64,000 bases of DNA from Granulicella cerasi (GTDB lineage Bacteria > Acidobacteriota > Terriglobia > Terriglobales > Acidobacteriaceae), in assembly GCF_025685575.1 (NCBI RefSeq), contig NZ_JAGSYD010000002.1:124001-188000 (forward strand), given 5' to 3'. The notes under the pieces are model-generated. The model worked only from the letters and a program-made list of their open reading frames with translations. It was not told the origin of the DNA and did no database searches. Positions within the stretch are counted from its first letter, which is position 1; each line of letters starts with the position of its first letter. Made by a program: the position numbers and the translations under genes. Positions 43,113-51,806 of this stretch are shown here, piece after piece.

Positions 43113-44045
43113 ATGAGCTTCATGCTCAGGAACGCCAACGTTCTCACCTTCCGTCCCTCGGCGCCGCAGCCGCCGGCCACGCCCGACCTCCTCATCGGCC
43201 CCAGCGAAGCCATCGCGCGCCTCTGGACACAGATTCGCCACGTTGCGCCGTACTTTCGCACCGCCCTGTTGCGGGGCGAGCCCGGCAGCGGCGCCGAAGC
43301 CGTGGCGCACGCTCTGCACTCGCTCTCGCCCTTTCGCGATCTGCCCTTTCAGGTGCTCGACGCGACGGCTGCAGCCGCACAACTCGCCACCACCAGCCCG
43401 TCACGCACGCTACAGGGCACAGTCTTCTTTCCGCACCTGGAAACCTTCGCCCCCGGGGTGCAGTCCGCCGTAACGCGCCTCCAACGCACACGCCGTCCGC
43501 AACAACTCGCCATCATTGCTTCTGTCTCGCGCGACTTACGTCCCCTCGTCTCTACCGGAGCGCTGCAGGCCGGGCTCGCGCAGGCATTCTCTGCGCTGCA
43601 GTTGAACGTTCCGTCGCTCGCTGAGCGCAAGGACGACATTCCCTCCCTGGCGGCGCATTTGCTGGAGTTCGAAACTCGCGGCGCGCCACGCCCGGCGATC
43701 ACGTTCTCCGCCGAGTTCTACGACGCGCTCACCGCCGCTGCGTGGCCCGGCAACCTCGATCAACTCCGCAGCACGCTGCGCATCATCCTGGAGCATTTTC
43801 CAGACGGCGATCCGCCCGTGACTGCGCTCGAAACGCTGCGACAAGCCAACGCTTCCGAAGCGCCGCACCATGCGACGGGTCCACGTGTGCTGAAGCTCGA
43901 CGATGTTGTCCGTGAGCATATTCGCACCGTGCTGCTGGTCTGCAACGGCAACAAGCTCCGCGCCGCGGAGACGCTCGGCATCAGCCGCTCAACGCTTTAC
44001 CGCATGTTGGACAGCTACACCACATCGCTTCCGCTTGCCGGATAA
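43113..44045 (+). CDS. Degenerate sigma-54-activator-like regulator with Fis-type HTH
   Basis: 310 residues. The layout is that of a bacterial enhancer-binding protein, but the Walker A equivalent reads GEPGSGAEAVAHAL, lacking the Lys-Thr that binds ATP. The GAFTGA loop that contacts sigma-54 is absent; the region reads SPSRTLQGTVFFPHLE. The C-terminal subdomain (LAERKDDIPSLAAHLL, AAWPGNLDQLRSTLRIIL) and the Fis-type helix-turn-helix (NKLRAAETLGISRSTLYRML) are intact. It therefore probably binds DNA without ATP-driven activation. Targets unknown; it precedes proC by 37 bases. Confidence 0.8.
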   Translation: MSFMLRNANVLTFRPSAPQPPATPDLLIGPSEAIARLWTQIRHVAPYFRTALLRGEPGSGAEAVAHALHSLSPFRDLPFQVLDATAAAAQLATTSPSRTLQGTVFFPHLETFAPGVQSAVTRLQRTRRPQQLAIIASVSRDLRPLVSTGALQAGLAQAFSALQLNVPSLAERKDDIPSLAAHLLEFETRGAPRPAITFSAEFYDALTAAAWPGNLDQLRSTLRIILEHFPDGDPPVTALETLRQANASEAPHHATGPRVLKLDDVVREHIRTVLLVCNGNKLRAAETLGISRSTLYRMLDSYTTSLPLAG

Positions 44046-44082
44046 GCCGCACAACCGCACGGCGGTTCGCTACACTCGATGC

Positions 44083-44901
44083 ATGTCATCGAACCAGCGC
44101 ATCGCCGTGCTCGGCTTGGGAAAAATGAGCGGCATCCTGCTGCAGGCGTTCCTCAAGCAAGGCCTCTTCCAGCCCGCACAAATCGCCGCCACCGTCGCGC
44201 ATGAAGAGCGCGCCACCACGCTTGCGGCGCAGCTCGGCATCAATGTCAGCACGAACAACGTCGAGGCCGCTCGCGGCGCGGATGTCGTGCTGCTCGGCGT
44301 AAAGCCGACACAGATCGAAGATCTCGCGCGCGAGATCGCACCGGTGCTTCCGCCGCACGCGCTCGTGCTCTCCATCGCCGCGTCCACCAAGCTCGCGCCT
44401 ATCGAGAAGGCGCTCGGCACGGAGAAGCCCGCCGTCGTGCGCGCGATGCCAAACACTCCCGCGAAGGTCGGCGCAGGCATCACCGCGCTTTGCCGCGGAC
44501 ACTGGATCTCCGACGAGCAACTCGCGCTCGCCGAGAAGATCTTCCAGACCGTCGGCCGTACCGTCGTCGTCGATGAGAAGCACATGGACGCCGTCACCGG
44601 CCTTTCAGGCTCCGGCCCTGCGTTTATCTACATCATCCTGGAGGCGCTCGCCGAAGCCGGCGTGAATGTTGGCCTGCCGCGCGACATCGCCACGATGCTC
44701 GCTGCGCAGACGACCTTCGGCGCCGCCAAGATGGTCCTTGAAACGGGCGCGCACCCCGCAGTGCTGAAGGACGAAGTGACCACTCCCGCAGGCTGCACCG
44801 TCGACGGCATCATGGAGCTCGAAGCCGGAGGCGTTCGCCACACGCTCATCAAGACCGTGAAGCGCGCCGCCGAGCGCGCCAAGGAACTCGCCGGCAACTA
44901 A
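44083..44901 (+). CDS. proC: Pyrroline-5-carboxylate reductase
   Basis: 272 residues from MSSNQRIAVLGLGKMSGILLQ. The Rossmann motif GLGKMSG, VVRAMPNTPAKVGAG and DAVTGLSGSGPAFIYIILEALAEAGV are family signatures, and the C-terminal TTPAGCTVDGIMELE completes it. It reduces pyrroline-5-carboxylate to proline with NAD(P)H. Possibly co-transcribed with the preceding regulator. Confidence 0.95.
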   Translation: MSSNQRIAVLGLGKMSGILLQAFLKQGLFQPAQIAATVAHEERATTLAAQLGINVSTNNVEAARGADVVLLGVKPTQIEDLAREIAPVLPPHALVLSIAASTKLAPIEKALGTEKPAVVRAMPNTPAKVGAGITALCRGHWISDEQLALAEKIFQTVGRTVVVDEKHMDAVTGLSGSGPAFIYIILEALAEAGVNVGLPRDIATMLAAQTTFGAAKMVLETGAHPAVLKDEVTTPAGCTVDGIMELEAGGVRHTLIKTVKRAAERAKELAGN

Positions 44902-45069
44902 CTGGCACTCTGGACTCTCAACGCTGGACTGTGTTGTCGTCCTCACATGCTGACAATCGGAAACGCAGACACACTGGAAGAACCATACGCACTCCGGCGT
45001 GTCCGCTTTTCGCCCGCAGCGTGACGCACATCACACCACCACCCACGCCGCCCCACTAGAATCAACTCC

Positions 45070-46035
45070 ATGAGCACAAACGCCCCACGCACCGGCCGAG
45101 CCCTCTCCTTCTTCTCCGCCGCAACGCTTGCGTGGATGGTGCTCGTCATCCTCGAAGGCGCGGTCGTGCGCGCGACCAGCTCTGGCGCTGGCTGCGGTAA
45201 CCACTGGCCGCTTTGCAACGGCGACTTCGTGCCGCATCATCCGCGTCTCGCCACCATTATCGAGTACACGCACCGCTCCATGACCGGCATCTGCACCATG
45301 CTCACCTTCGGCATGATCGCCTGGGTCTACCGAGTCTTCGCCAGCGGTAGCGAACAGCGCCGCGCAGCCGCATGGTCCGGCATTCTGCTCATCACGGAAG
45401 GCGCTCTTGGCGCGGTCCTCGTGAAGGGCGGCTATGTCGAGAGCAACGCCTCCAACATGCGTGTGTTCGTGCAGTGCATCCACTTTACGAACACGATGCT
45501 TCTGGTCGCTGCGCTGACACTCACCTGGTGGCGCGTGCATAAAGCGGCCTACGGAGACGTGAACACCTCGCTCGAGGCTCCAGCATCAGCTCGCCCTATC
45601 GCATGGCTTGCACTGATCGCCACGATGGCTACTGGCGCAACGGGTTCCGTCGCCGCGCTCGCGGATACGCTCTTCCCCGCACCCAGCCTGCGTGCCGGGT
45701 TTGCCGCAGACTTCGATCCGAACTCGCCGCTGCTCATCCACATGCGCTGGATGCATCCGGTGGCCGCGATCCTCAGCGTCGCCTGCGTTGCGTTCTTTGC
45801 CGCACGCTTTCGCCACACCGCCAGCCGTTGGCTCATGGCACTTGCGGCGCTGCAGATCGCTTTCGGCGTCGTCGACATCCTGCTGCTCGCGCCCATCACC
45901 ATGCAGGTGCTGCATTTGCTCGGTGCCGATCTCTACTGGATCGCCATGGTCATCGCATGCAGTGAGGCCCTGCGATCGACCTCCAGCGCATCACGCGCTC
46001 AGGTCGTTTCCACAGGGCCTCTCACCGCTTCTTAG
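45070..46035 (+). CDS. ctaA: COX15/CtaA-family heme A synthase
   Basis: 321 residues with eight membrane segments. EGAVVRATSSGAGCGNHWPLCNG contains the extracytoplasmic cysteine pair and the conserved Glu; HRSMTG and later HMRWMHP and LLGADLYW supply heme-ligand histidines. It converts heme O to heme A for aa3-type cytochrome oxidase. No ctaB or oxidase genes are in view. The 168-base upstream spacer contains short CTGGACT-type repeats and no gene. Confidence 0.92.
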   Translation: MSTNAPRTGRALSFFSAATLAWMVLVILEGAVVRATSSGAGCGNHWPLCNGDFVPHHPRLATIIEYTHRSMTGICTMLTFGMIAWVYRVFASGSEQRRAAAWSGILLITEGALGAVLVKGGYVESNASNMRVFVQCIHFTNTMLLVAALTLTWWRVHKAAYGDVNTSLEAPASARPIAWLALIATMATGATGSVAALADTLFPAPSLRAGFAADFDPNSPLLIHMRWMHPVAAILSVACVAFFAARFRHTASRWLMALAALQIAFGVVDILLLAPITMQVLHLLGADLYWIAMVIACSEALRSTSSASRAQVVSTGPLTAS

Positions 46036-46050
46036 CTGAGAGCTCTCAGC
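46035..46050. repeat. 16-bp perfect palindrome between convergent genes
   Basis: GCTGAGAGCTCTCAGC begins at the ctaA stop and lies 6 bases before the stop of the LEA-like gene. With no loop it is a weak hairpin; a termination or protein-binding role is possible. Confidence 0.4.
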
Positions 46051-46056
46051 CGGAGA

Positions 46057-46527
46057 CTAGTTGTTGGGAACGGTCGGCTTGCCTTCCACGCGACGCCCCA
46101 CGTTGCGCGTCCCGGTTGCCGTCTTCTTCGCGGCTTCCTTGGTCACGTCAGCGGTCTTGTCGGCGGCCTTCACCGTGCCGGTCTTGGTCTTATCCCAAGC
46201 CTTTTCGGTGCCTTCCTTCGTCTTGTCGGCGGCGGTCTTCGTGCCGTCCTTCGTCTTGTCCCAGGTCTTCTCGGTGCCGGACTTCGTCTTGTCGGCAGCC
46301 TTCTCCGTACCAGCCTTGGTCTTGTCCGCGCCTTCCTCGGTCTTGGCCTTGGTCGTGTGGTAAGCCTTCTTCGTTCCGGTCTTGGTCTTGTGGGCCGCGG
46401 TCTTGGTTGCATCGGCGGTCTTGTCGCCGGCTTCCTTCGCGTCCTGCTTTACCTGCGCGGTCACAGCCATCGAACCCATCGCCAGCACCGCAGCCAGAGC
46501 CACGCCAGTCATCTTCAAGTGCTTCAT
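46057..46527 (-). CDS. Exported LEA-like protein of KT-rich 11-residue-type repeats
   Basis: 156 residues from MKHLKMTGVALAA, preceded by GGAGG. After the signal peptide (ending MAVTAQ) almost the whole protein is built of repeats of the form TEKAADKTKSG, EKTWDKTKDG, TKTAADKTKEG, EKAWDKTKTG. Such highly charged Ala/Lys/Thr repeats resemble group 3 LEA proteins and apolipoprotein-like amphipathic helices, which are disordered in water and fold on drying or on membranes. A periplasmic desiccation or envelope-protection role is inferred. The underlying DNA is also repetitive (about 46150-46430). Confidence 0.8.
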   Translation of the reverse strand: MKHLKMTGVALAAVLAMGSMAVTAQVKQDAKEAGDKTADATKTAAHKTKTGTKKAYHTTKAKTEEGADKTKAGTEKAADKTKSGTEKTWDKTKDGTKTAADKTKEGTEKAWDKTKTGTVKAADKTADVTKEAAKKTATGTRNVGRRVEGKPTVPNN

Positions 46528-46650
46528 CGTTCTTCCCTCCAATAGAAACTCTTTGAGCCTGCGAACATAAGATGCAACCGGCTGCGGAAAAGTCACCTGC
46601 CCCATGCAACGTTCTCATGACGTATACTAAGCAAGTTCCAACTCACGTTG

Positions 46651-46727
<77 letters not shown>

Positions 46728-46754
46728 TTCCCCACACCCTTATCGCGACACAGA

Positions 46755-48035
46755 CTACTTCGTCTGCTGAATCTTCGCGCCTGTCGCTTCGACGATGGCT
46801 GGCCCCTTCTGCGCCGTGATGTGAACGCCTTCCATCTTCACCTCGGCATTGCCAACGGTCATGCCCACCTCGGCATCAATGCTCACATCCTTCAGCAGCA
46901 CGTCCTTTACCGGCGACTCAGGCAAGCCGAGGATCACACCAGCAGCCTTGCTGTTCGTCACCTTCACATGCTCAATCTGGATGTCGTGGAAGAACGGAGT
47001 GAGCCGCGTGATCGGCGCCGGGCCGTCCCCCGCCGGCGGGAAAACCTTCGGGTAGTACTCGCTGATGAGGATCGCGTTCTTCACGTTCTTCATCTCGATG
47101 TTCTTCACGCGGATACCCGAGACGTCGTGACCGCGATCACGATTGGCCTTGATACGAATCCCCTGGTCGGTTCCATCGAATTTCACATTCTCAATCGAAA
47201 CGTTTTGAGCGCCACCGGCGATCTCGCTTCCGATCGACAGCCCGTGCCCGTGCAGAAACGTGCAGTCGCGAATCACGATGTTCTTCGACGGCGCGTCAGG
47301 CCCGGGCGAGTTGATGTTGCCCGACTTTATCGCGATGTTATCGTCCCCGACATCAGCCGTCACGCGCTCGATCAAAATGTTCGATGACGAGAAGGGATCG
47401 ATGCCATCAGTGTTCGGCGAATGAGGGTCGGCCAGCACCTTCACGTCCTGAATCTTGATGCCGTCCGTGTAGTACGGCACGATCTGCCACATCGGTGAGT
47501 CCTTCACCGTGACGTGGTCCATGCGGAAGTCTTTGCTGTAACTGATCACAATCAATCGCGGTCGCAAAAACCCCTGTCCCACGATGCCGCTGTTCTTCAC
47601 CTTGCGGGCTTCAACCCACCACTTTTCGCCGCGACCGTCCACCGTGCCGCCGCCAGTAATGGCGATATCTTCAGCATGGTTCGCGCCGATCAGCGGCTTG
47701 CGACCAGGCTCGCCCAACTCCGTAATGTTTGGGTAGTCGTCGAAGTCCTCAGACCCCAGGATCGCAGAGTCCTTCGCGATGTTCAGCGTCACATGGCTGC
47801 GAAGATCGATCGGACCGCTGACGTAGTTGCCGCCAGCCAGCAGCACGGTTCCACCGCCCGCTTTCGCGCACTCGTCGATCGCCTTCTGAATCGCCAAGGT
47901 GTTCTTCGTCGTGCCATCCGGCTTCGCACCGTACGTGCGTACATCGCAGCTCTTCTGGGCGATCGCCACAGGAGCTGCAAGTCCCGCCAGCATTACAGCG
48001 ACAGCGATGAAACGACCACGCTTCACATCATTCAT
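46755..48035 (-). CDS. GH28 polygalacturonase-type glycoside hydrolase, exported
   Basis: 426 residues from MNDVKRGRF, with a signal peptide ending APVAIAQ. The GH28 catalytic set is complete: NTD at 208-210, DD at 231-232, GHG at 263-265 and RIK at 294-296, on a right-handed beta-helix. It hydrolyses alpha-1,4-galacturonan or rhamnogalacturonan. It has its own promoter and operator upstream, separate from the rest of the pectin operon, from which lacI separates it. GAGG precedes the ATG. Confidence 0.93.
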   Translation of the reverse strand: MNDVKRGRFIAVAVMLAGLAAPVAIAQKSCDVRTYGAKPDGTTKNTLAIQKAIDECAKAGGGTVLLAGGNYVSGPIDLRSHVTLNIAKDSAILGSEDFDDYPNITELGEPGRKPLIGANHAEDIAITGGGTVDGRGEKWWVEARKVKNSGIVGQGFLRPRLIVISYSKDFRMDHVTVKDSPMWQIVPYYTDGIKIQDVKVLADPHSPNTDGIDPFSSSNILIERVTADVGDDNIAIKSGNINSPGPDAPSKNIVIRDCTFLHGHGLSIGSEIAGGAQNVSIENVKFDGTDQGIRIKANRDRGHDVSGIRVKNIEMKNVKNAILISEYYPKVFPPAGDGPAPITRLTPFFHDIQIEHVKVTNSKAAGVILGLPESPVKDVLLKDVSIDAEVGMTVGNAEVKMEGVHITAQKGPAIVEATGAKIQQTK

Positions 48036-48068
48036 GACTACACCTCGTTCGGGTATCAAAGCTTCGCC

Positions 48069-48119
48069 AATATACGGAGCCCGTCCGAAGATCGTCAATG
48101 GAAATCGAAACGTTTTACT
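48069..48119 (-). promoter_or_regulatory. Promoter and LacI-type operator of the GH28 gene
   Basis: On the minus strand TTGACG (48093-48098), an 18-nt spacer and TATATT (48069-48074) form a near-consensus sigma-70 promoter. Directly upstream lies AAAACGTTTCGAT (48104-48116), carrying the palindrome AAACGTTT and the ATCGAAACG half-site shared with the TonB receptor promoter at 59334. Confidence 0.75.
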
Positions 48120-48122
48120 AAC

Positions 48123-49193
48123 CTATTTCGTTCGGGGTTTTGCGGTGGATTCACGGATCACGATATCGGCAGGAAGTGCCTGCTCTTCGACGACGTTGTC
48201 GCCATCGATGTAGCCGAACAACATCCGCAAAACCTGCCTGGCGAGGTCTTCGCGAGGGGTCGCCACCGTCGTCAGCGGCGGATGCAAAAACTGACAGAGA
48301 TAGGTGTTGTCAAACCCTACGACAGAAACGTCCTGTGGAATCGAGAGCCCTGCGGCCTGCAACCCGCGAAAAACGCCCAGCGCCACAAGATCGTTGATTG
48401 CAACGACCGCTGTGAACTTGTACTGCTGCAGTGCTTTCTCGATCGCCGTACACCCGGCCGATGCAGGCTCCCCTGGCTCGTCGATGATGTGAACGTCGAT
48501 CTGCTTCGCGCTGTAGCCGTGCAGAGCCTCCTCAAAGCCGAGCTGGCGCTCCATGTGCGAAAGCATCGGCGGAGCCATCACGTCCGGCAGCGAATTCTTG
48601 ATGAGCAGGATGCGTCGATGCCCCAGCTTCAACAGATGCTGCACGGCGACAAACATGCCGTGGCGCTTGTCCACATGCACCGTGCCGATGTTGTCCGAGG
48701 CGTGGTTGTTATCGAGGTAGACCGCAGGCGTTCCGCTCGATTTCAGCAGAAAAAACGCCTCAGGATCGTTCTCGGAGGTCATCATCGCGATGCCCGCGAC
48801 GCGCAGTGAAAGCATCTGTCGCACCGCAGCCGTCTGCTTCTCCGGGATGAAGTCCGTCGAGGTCAAAAACGTTTCGTAACCGTGCTCGCGGGCCTGCGCA
48901 TCGAGCGCCTTCGCAGCTTCTGCAAAGAACGGATTCAGCAAGTCGGAAACGATGATGCCGATGAGCTTCGTGCGGCGTCGGGCAAGGTTGCTGGCGAAGA
49001 GATTCGGCGTGTACCCAAGCTGCGCAATCACGTCCAGCACGCGCAGGCGTGTCTCCGGGCTCACATTGCTCTTCTCGTTCAGGACGCCGGAAACCGTACT
49101 CAGCGAAACCTGAGCCACGCGCGCTACATCCTGAATCTTGATGCGCCCACCGCGTCTCGTGCTCGCCGATTTCGCCTCGCGCTTGCTCGCCAC
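48123..49193 (-). CDS. LacI-family transcriptional regulator of the pectin locus
   Basis: 356 residues from a GTG with AGGAG 7 nt upstream. The HTH and hinge read IKIQDVARVAQVSLSTVSGVLNEKSNVSPETRLRVLDVIAQLGYTPN, and the periplasmic-binding-protein-like effector domain starts near LIGIIVSDLLNPFFAE. It is the last gene of the minus-strand pectin operon, 52 bases after a pectinesterase. Operator-like sites before itself, the GH28 gene and the TonB receptor make it the natural local regulator, probably sensing a uronate or its catabolite. Confidence 0.92.
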   Translation of the reverse strand: MASKREAKSASTRRGGRIKIQDVARVAQVSLSTVSGVLNEKSNVSPETRLRVLDVIAQLGYTPNLFASNLARRRTKLIGIIVSDLLNPFFAEAAKALDAQAREHGYETFLTSTDFIPEKQTAAVRQMLSLRVAGIAMMTSENDPEAFFLLKSSGTPAVYLDNNHASDNIGTVHVDKRHGMFVAVQHLLKLGHRRILLIKNSLPDVMAPPMLSHMERQLGFEEALHGYSAKQIDVHIIDEPGEPASAGCTAIEKALQQYKFTAVVAINDLVALGVFRGLQAAGLSIPQDVSVVGFDNTYLCQFLHPPLTTVATPREDLARQVLRMLFGYIDGDNVVEEQALPADIVIRESTAKPRTK

Positions 49194-49221
49194 CCGTTCT
49201 CTCCTGAAGGAACACCTTCAC

Positions 49222-49248
49222 TGTAAACGATTCAGCGCAAACGCTTCA
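49222..49248 (-). promoter_or_regulatory. Two tandem operator-like sites before lacI
   Basis: On the minus strand TGAAGCGTTTGCG (49236-49248) and TGAATCGTTTACA (49222-49234) repeat a GAAnCGTTT core with a 14-base period, matching the core of the operators at 48104 and 59334. They sit about 30-55 bases before the lacI GTG and reach into the pectinesterase stop, suggesting autoregulation. Confidence 0.55.
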
Positions 49249-50307
49249 GCGACTCCGCAGCGAAGGAACAAGCGAGCGTAAAGCCGCAGCCTCAGCTTCA
49301 GGATCCCAGCGGTCTGTACCTGCCAATAGTCCACGAGGGGTCAACCGTGCCTTTTCACTCGGAGTCAGCTCGGGCGATGAAACGATTCGATGCCCCGCAT
49401 TTGCTCCCGGCCCTGTCGATCCATACTCACGATAGGTGCTCATCTTCAGCCGTCCGCTCCACTCTGACCATCCATCTGCGGTGATCGTCGGCTCGAAGTA
49501 TGTATCCACAAATAAAACCGTGGAATAGTCACGCCACGGTCGTCCCAAGGCAATCTTGCGGCCATGAGTGGCACCTGTCACACGGCAACCGAGGAAGTAG
49601 TAGCCAGAGTCTTCCTCGGGGTACCACTTGCTCTGCGCGGTCAACATCACCTGCGCGTGTTCGCGAGGATGCAGCTCGCAATGATCGAACACGGCCTTCG
49701 CGTCGCCAAAGATGAAGTCCACATGGCCTTCGATATAGCAGTCGCGAAAGTACTGTCGTGAAGCTTCGCAGGCGCGATGTCCATCAGCGTCTGCGTGATC
49801 ACGACAGCGTGCACTGTTGGCATAAAGCGTGTCCTGCGCACCAAGCAGTCGCACACGGTCGAGCACATCGCGATCGCCCGTCACCAGCAAAGCCACCGCC
49901 TGCGCGCCCTGCTCCGCACGCTCATGTGTAAGCTCCCATGAGTTTTCAATGGTGAGATTCTCGGCGGCAAATCCGTCGCCGGTCGCGGTAAGTGTGGCGC
50001 TCTTACTCGTTCCCCCAGCGGTTCCGGCAGAGTCATCCCAGGTCAGCAGCACATCCTGCGCGCGAACCCCTGTACCCACCAGGCGCAGATTCGCCACAGC
50101 GGCGTGCAGTTTCTCGCGATAGATGCCCGGAGCGATCAACACGACCGCTCCCTCCGCAGGAGAGTGGTCGATCGCAGCCTGCACGGACGAGTACGCAGCC
50201 TTGTCATTCGCGTCCACGCGCAACACCGCGGGCTTTTGCGCGTCCATACAGCCTGCGAACGCTACCGCCGCAAGCCATCCCTTCCACTGCATCCAGCGCA
50301 TCAGCAT
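49246..50307 (-). CDS. Pectinesterase (CE8)
   Basis: 353 residues. A short N-terminal signal with AFAGC could be a lipobox. CE8 active-site motifs: GAQDTLY (Asp159, acid/base), YIEGHVDFIFG (Asp197, nucleophile) and LGRPWRDYS (Arg256). It demethylates pectin, exposing galacturonate for GH28 enzymes. An insertion of about 20 residues after GAQDTLYA (CRDHADADGHRAC) is not present in the second pectinesterase. Three bases separate it from the CE12 gene upstream. Confidence 0.93.
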   Translation of the reverse strand: MLMRWMQWKGWLAAVAFAGCMDAQKPAVLRVDANDKAAYSSVQAAIDHSPAEGAVVLIAPGIYREKLHAAVANLRLVGTGVRAQDVLLTWDDSAGTAGGTSKSATLTATGDGFAAENLTIENSWELTHERAEQGAQAVALLVTGDRDVLDRVRLLGAQDTLYANSARCRDHADADGHRACEASRQYFRDCYIEGHVDFIFGDAKAVFDHCELHPREHAQVMLTAQSKWYPEEDSGYYFLGCRVTGATHGRKIALGRPWRDYSTVLFVDTYFEPTITADGWSEWSGRLKMSTYREYGSTGPGANAGHRIVSSPELTPSEKARLTPRGLLAGTDRWDPEAEAAALRSLVPSLRSR

Positions 50308-50310
50308 TCC

Positions 50311-51798
50311 TTAGTGACCATCGGTCGGTGCGGCCTGCGTCGTTGTGGCCTCGGGAACGCCCACGACGTTCGGCCCCAACTCCACTTGTACTCGAATCAC
50401 GTTGTCGGCCACCATGCGACCGAAGATGGATTTGCCCTTATCGTTCAGATGCGTGCGATCCGGCTTCCCTGCGGTCGCGTTCTCTGCCTTCGCATCCGGA
50501 TGCGTCGTTGCATCGAGTTCGTCGGCCTGCTCTTGTGTCAGTCCACTCAGATACTTTCGCGATAGAGCAAAGAGGTCCACAAACGTCACGCGTTCTTGCG
50601 CTGCAACATCTCGCGCCGCGTCCGCATAGGCTGCAAGACCATCCTCCACAAGCTTGCCGTCGGTATAGTTCCGCCGCGACAGCGGACTCAACACCACAGG
50701 AATCGCACCCGCTGCGCGAACTTCACGAATGATGCGCTGCAAGTTCTCGGCGTACCCGGTTTGCGGGTCAGTGTGTCGCGATGCATCGGTCTTCTGATCG
50801 TTATGTCCGAACTGGATGAAGTAATACTGACCATGTAGCGCCAGCGCCTTTGCCCACAGGCCCTCGTCCATGTAGCTCTTCGAGCTGCGACCATTTGCGG
50901 CAACGTCTACGCATGTCACATTCGGAGTAAGCGCGGCACAGAACGCTGGCCCCCATCCACCTGCAGTTGCAACGGTCGAATCACCCACCAGCACAATCTT
51001 GAACGGCTCTCCGCGCAAAACACGCATCGCCAACAGACCCTCCGGTGGCAACGTCGCCGGCTTCGGCAGCACATACGTCGCCAGCGGCGGAACGGCCTTT
51101 GCCAAGTCGACAGCTACGATGCGCCCGAAGACGTAACTGCCCTCCCAGTTAAGGTGCGTCTTGTCAGGCGCGACCTTTCCATCGCGATCTTTCTTCGTGA
51201 TGCCGAGCGCGCTCCCGCTTGCTTCTCCAAGGCCATTGAGATAAGCGATGCTGTCGGTCTGAAGATCGATCAAAGGCACATGCATCGACTCCGCAACGCG
51301 CTTCGTAATGGCACTATGCGTGCCGAGATCGCTGCGGACCTTGCCGTCTTTATCGAAGTACCGACGCGTGAGCGGAGTCACCAACACCGGCTGAATATGA
51401 CGTGCACGCGCCTCGTCCACGAAACGCCGGAGGTTCGCCTCGAACTCTTCAAGAGTCGTCTGCCGTGGAAGCTTCTCCGCAGATGGCTCGTCATTGTGCC
51501 CGAACTGAATCAGCATGTAGTCCGGCTGCGTCGCCAGACTTTTCTCCCACAACCCCATCTCGCGAAAGGTCTTCGTGCTGGCACCGCCGCGCGCCATGTT
51601 CACGCAGTCGACTTGCTGCGTGAGGTTCGCACAAAAGCCGCGGCCATACCCGGCCTGATCGGTCTGCGTGGAGTCACCGATGAGTTCAACTCTCACTGTC
51701 GTGCCAGGCTTGCGATGTGCGTCGACGCTCTGCGCCCTTACGCCGAGAACGGCGAACGCGAGACACACCCCAATGCTCCATCTGTTCATCAGACGCAT
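50311..51798 (-). CDS. Double-domain CE12-type rhamnogalacturonan acetylesterase
   Basis: 495 residues; ATG chosen because AGGAG lies 5-6 nt upstream. After a signal peptide (ending VRAQS) two SGNH hydrolase domains follow. Domain 1 has GDST at 41, GHND at 100-103 and DKTH at 212-215; domain 2 has GDST at 272, GHND at 331-334 and DRTH at 447-450. Both keep the Ser-Asp-His set, so both may be active. CE12 enzymes deacetylate rhamnogalacturonan I. Tandem fusion of two such domains is less usual than a single domain. Confidence 0.88.
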   Translation of the reverse strand: MRLMNRWSIGVCLAFAVLGVRAQSVDAHRKPGTTVRVELIGDSTQTDQAGYGRGFCANLTQQVDCVNMARGGASTKTFREMGLWEKSLATQPDYMLIQFGHNDEPSAEKLPRQTTLEEFEANLRRFVDEARARHIQPVLVTPLTRRYFDKDGKVRSDLGTHSAITKRVAESMHVPLIDLQTDSIAYLNGLGEASGSALGITKKDRDGKVAPDKTHLNWEGSYVFGRIVAVDLAKAVPPLATYVLPKPATLPPEGLLAMRVLRGEPFKIVLVGDSTVATAGGWGPAFCAALTPNVTCVDVAANGRSSKSYMDEGLWAKALALHGQYYFIQFGHNDQKTDASRHTDPQTGYAENLQRIIREVRAAGAIPVVLSPLSRRNYTDGKLVEDGLAAYADAARDVAAQERVTFVDLFALSRKYLSGLTQEQADELDATTHPDAKAENATAGKPDRTHLNDKGKSIFGRMVADNVIRVQVELGPNVVGVPEATTTQAAPTDGH

Positions 51799-51806
51799 GT
51801 AAGCTC

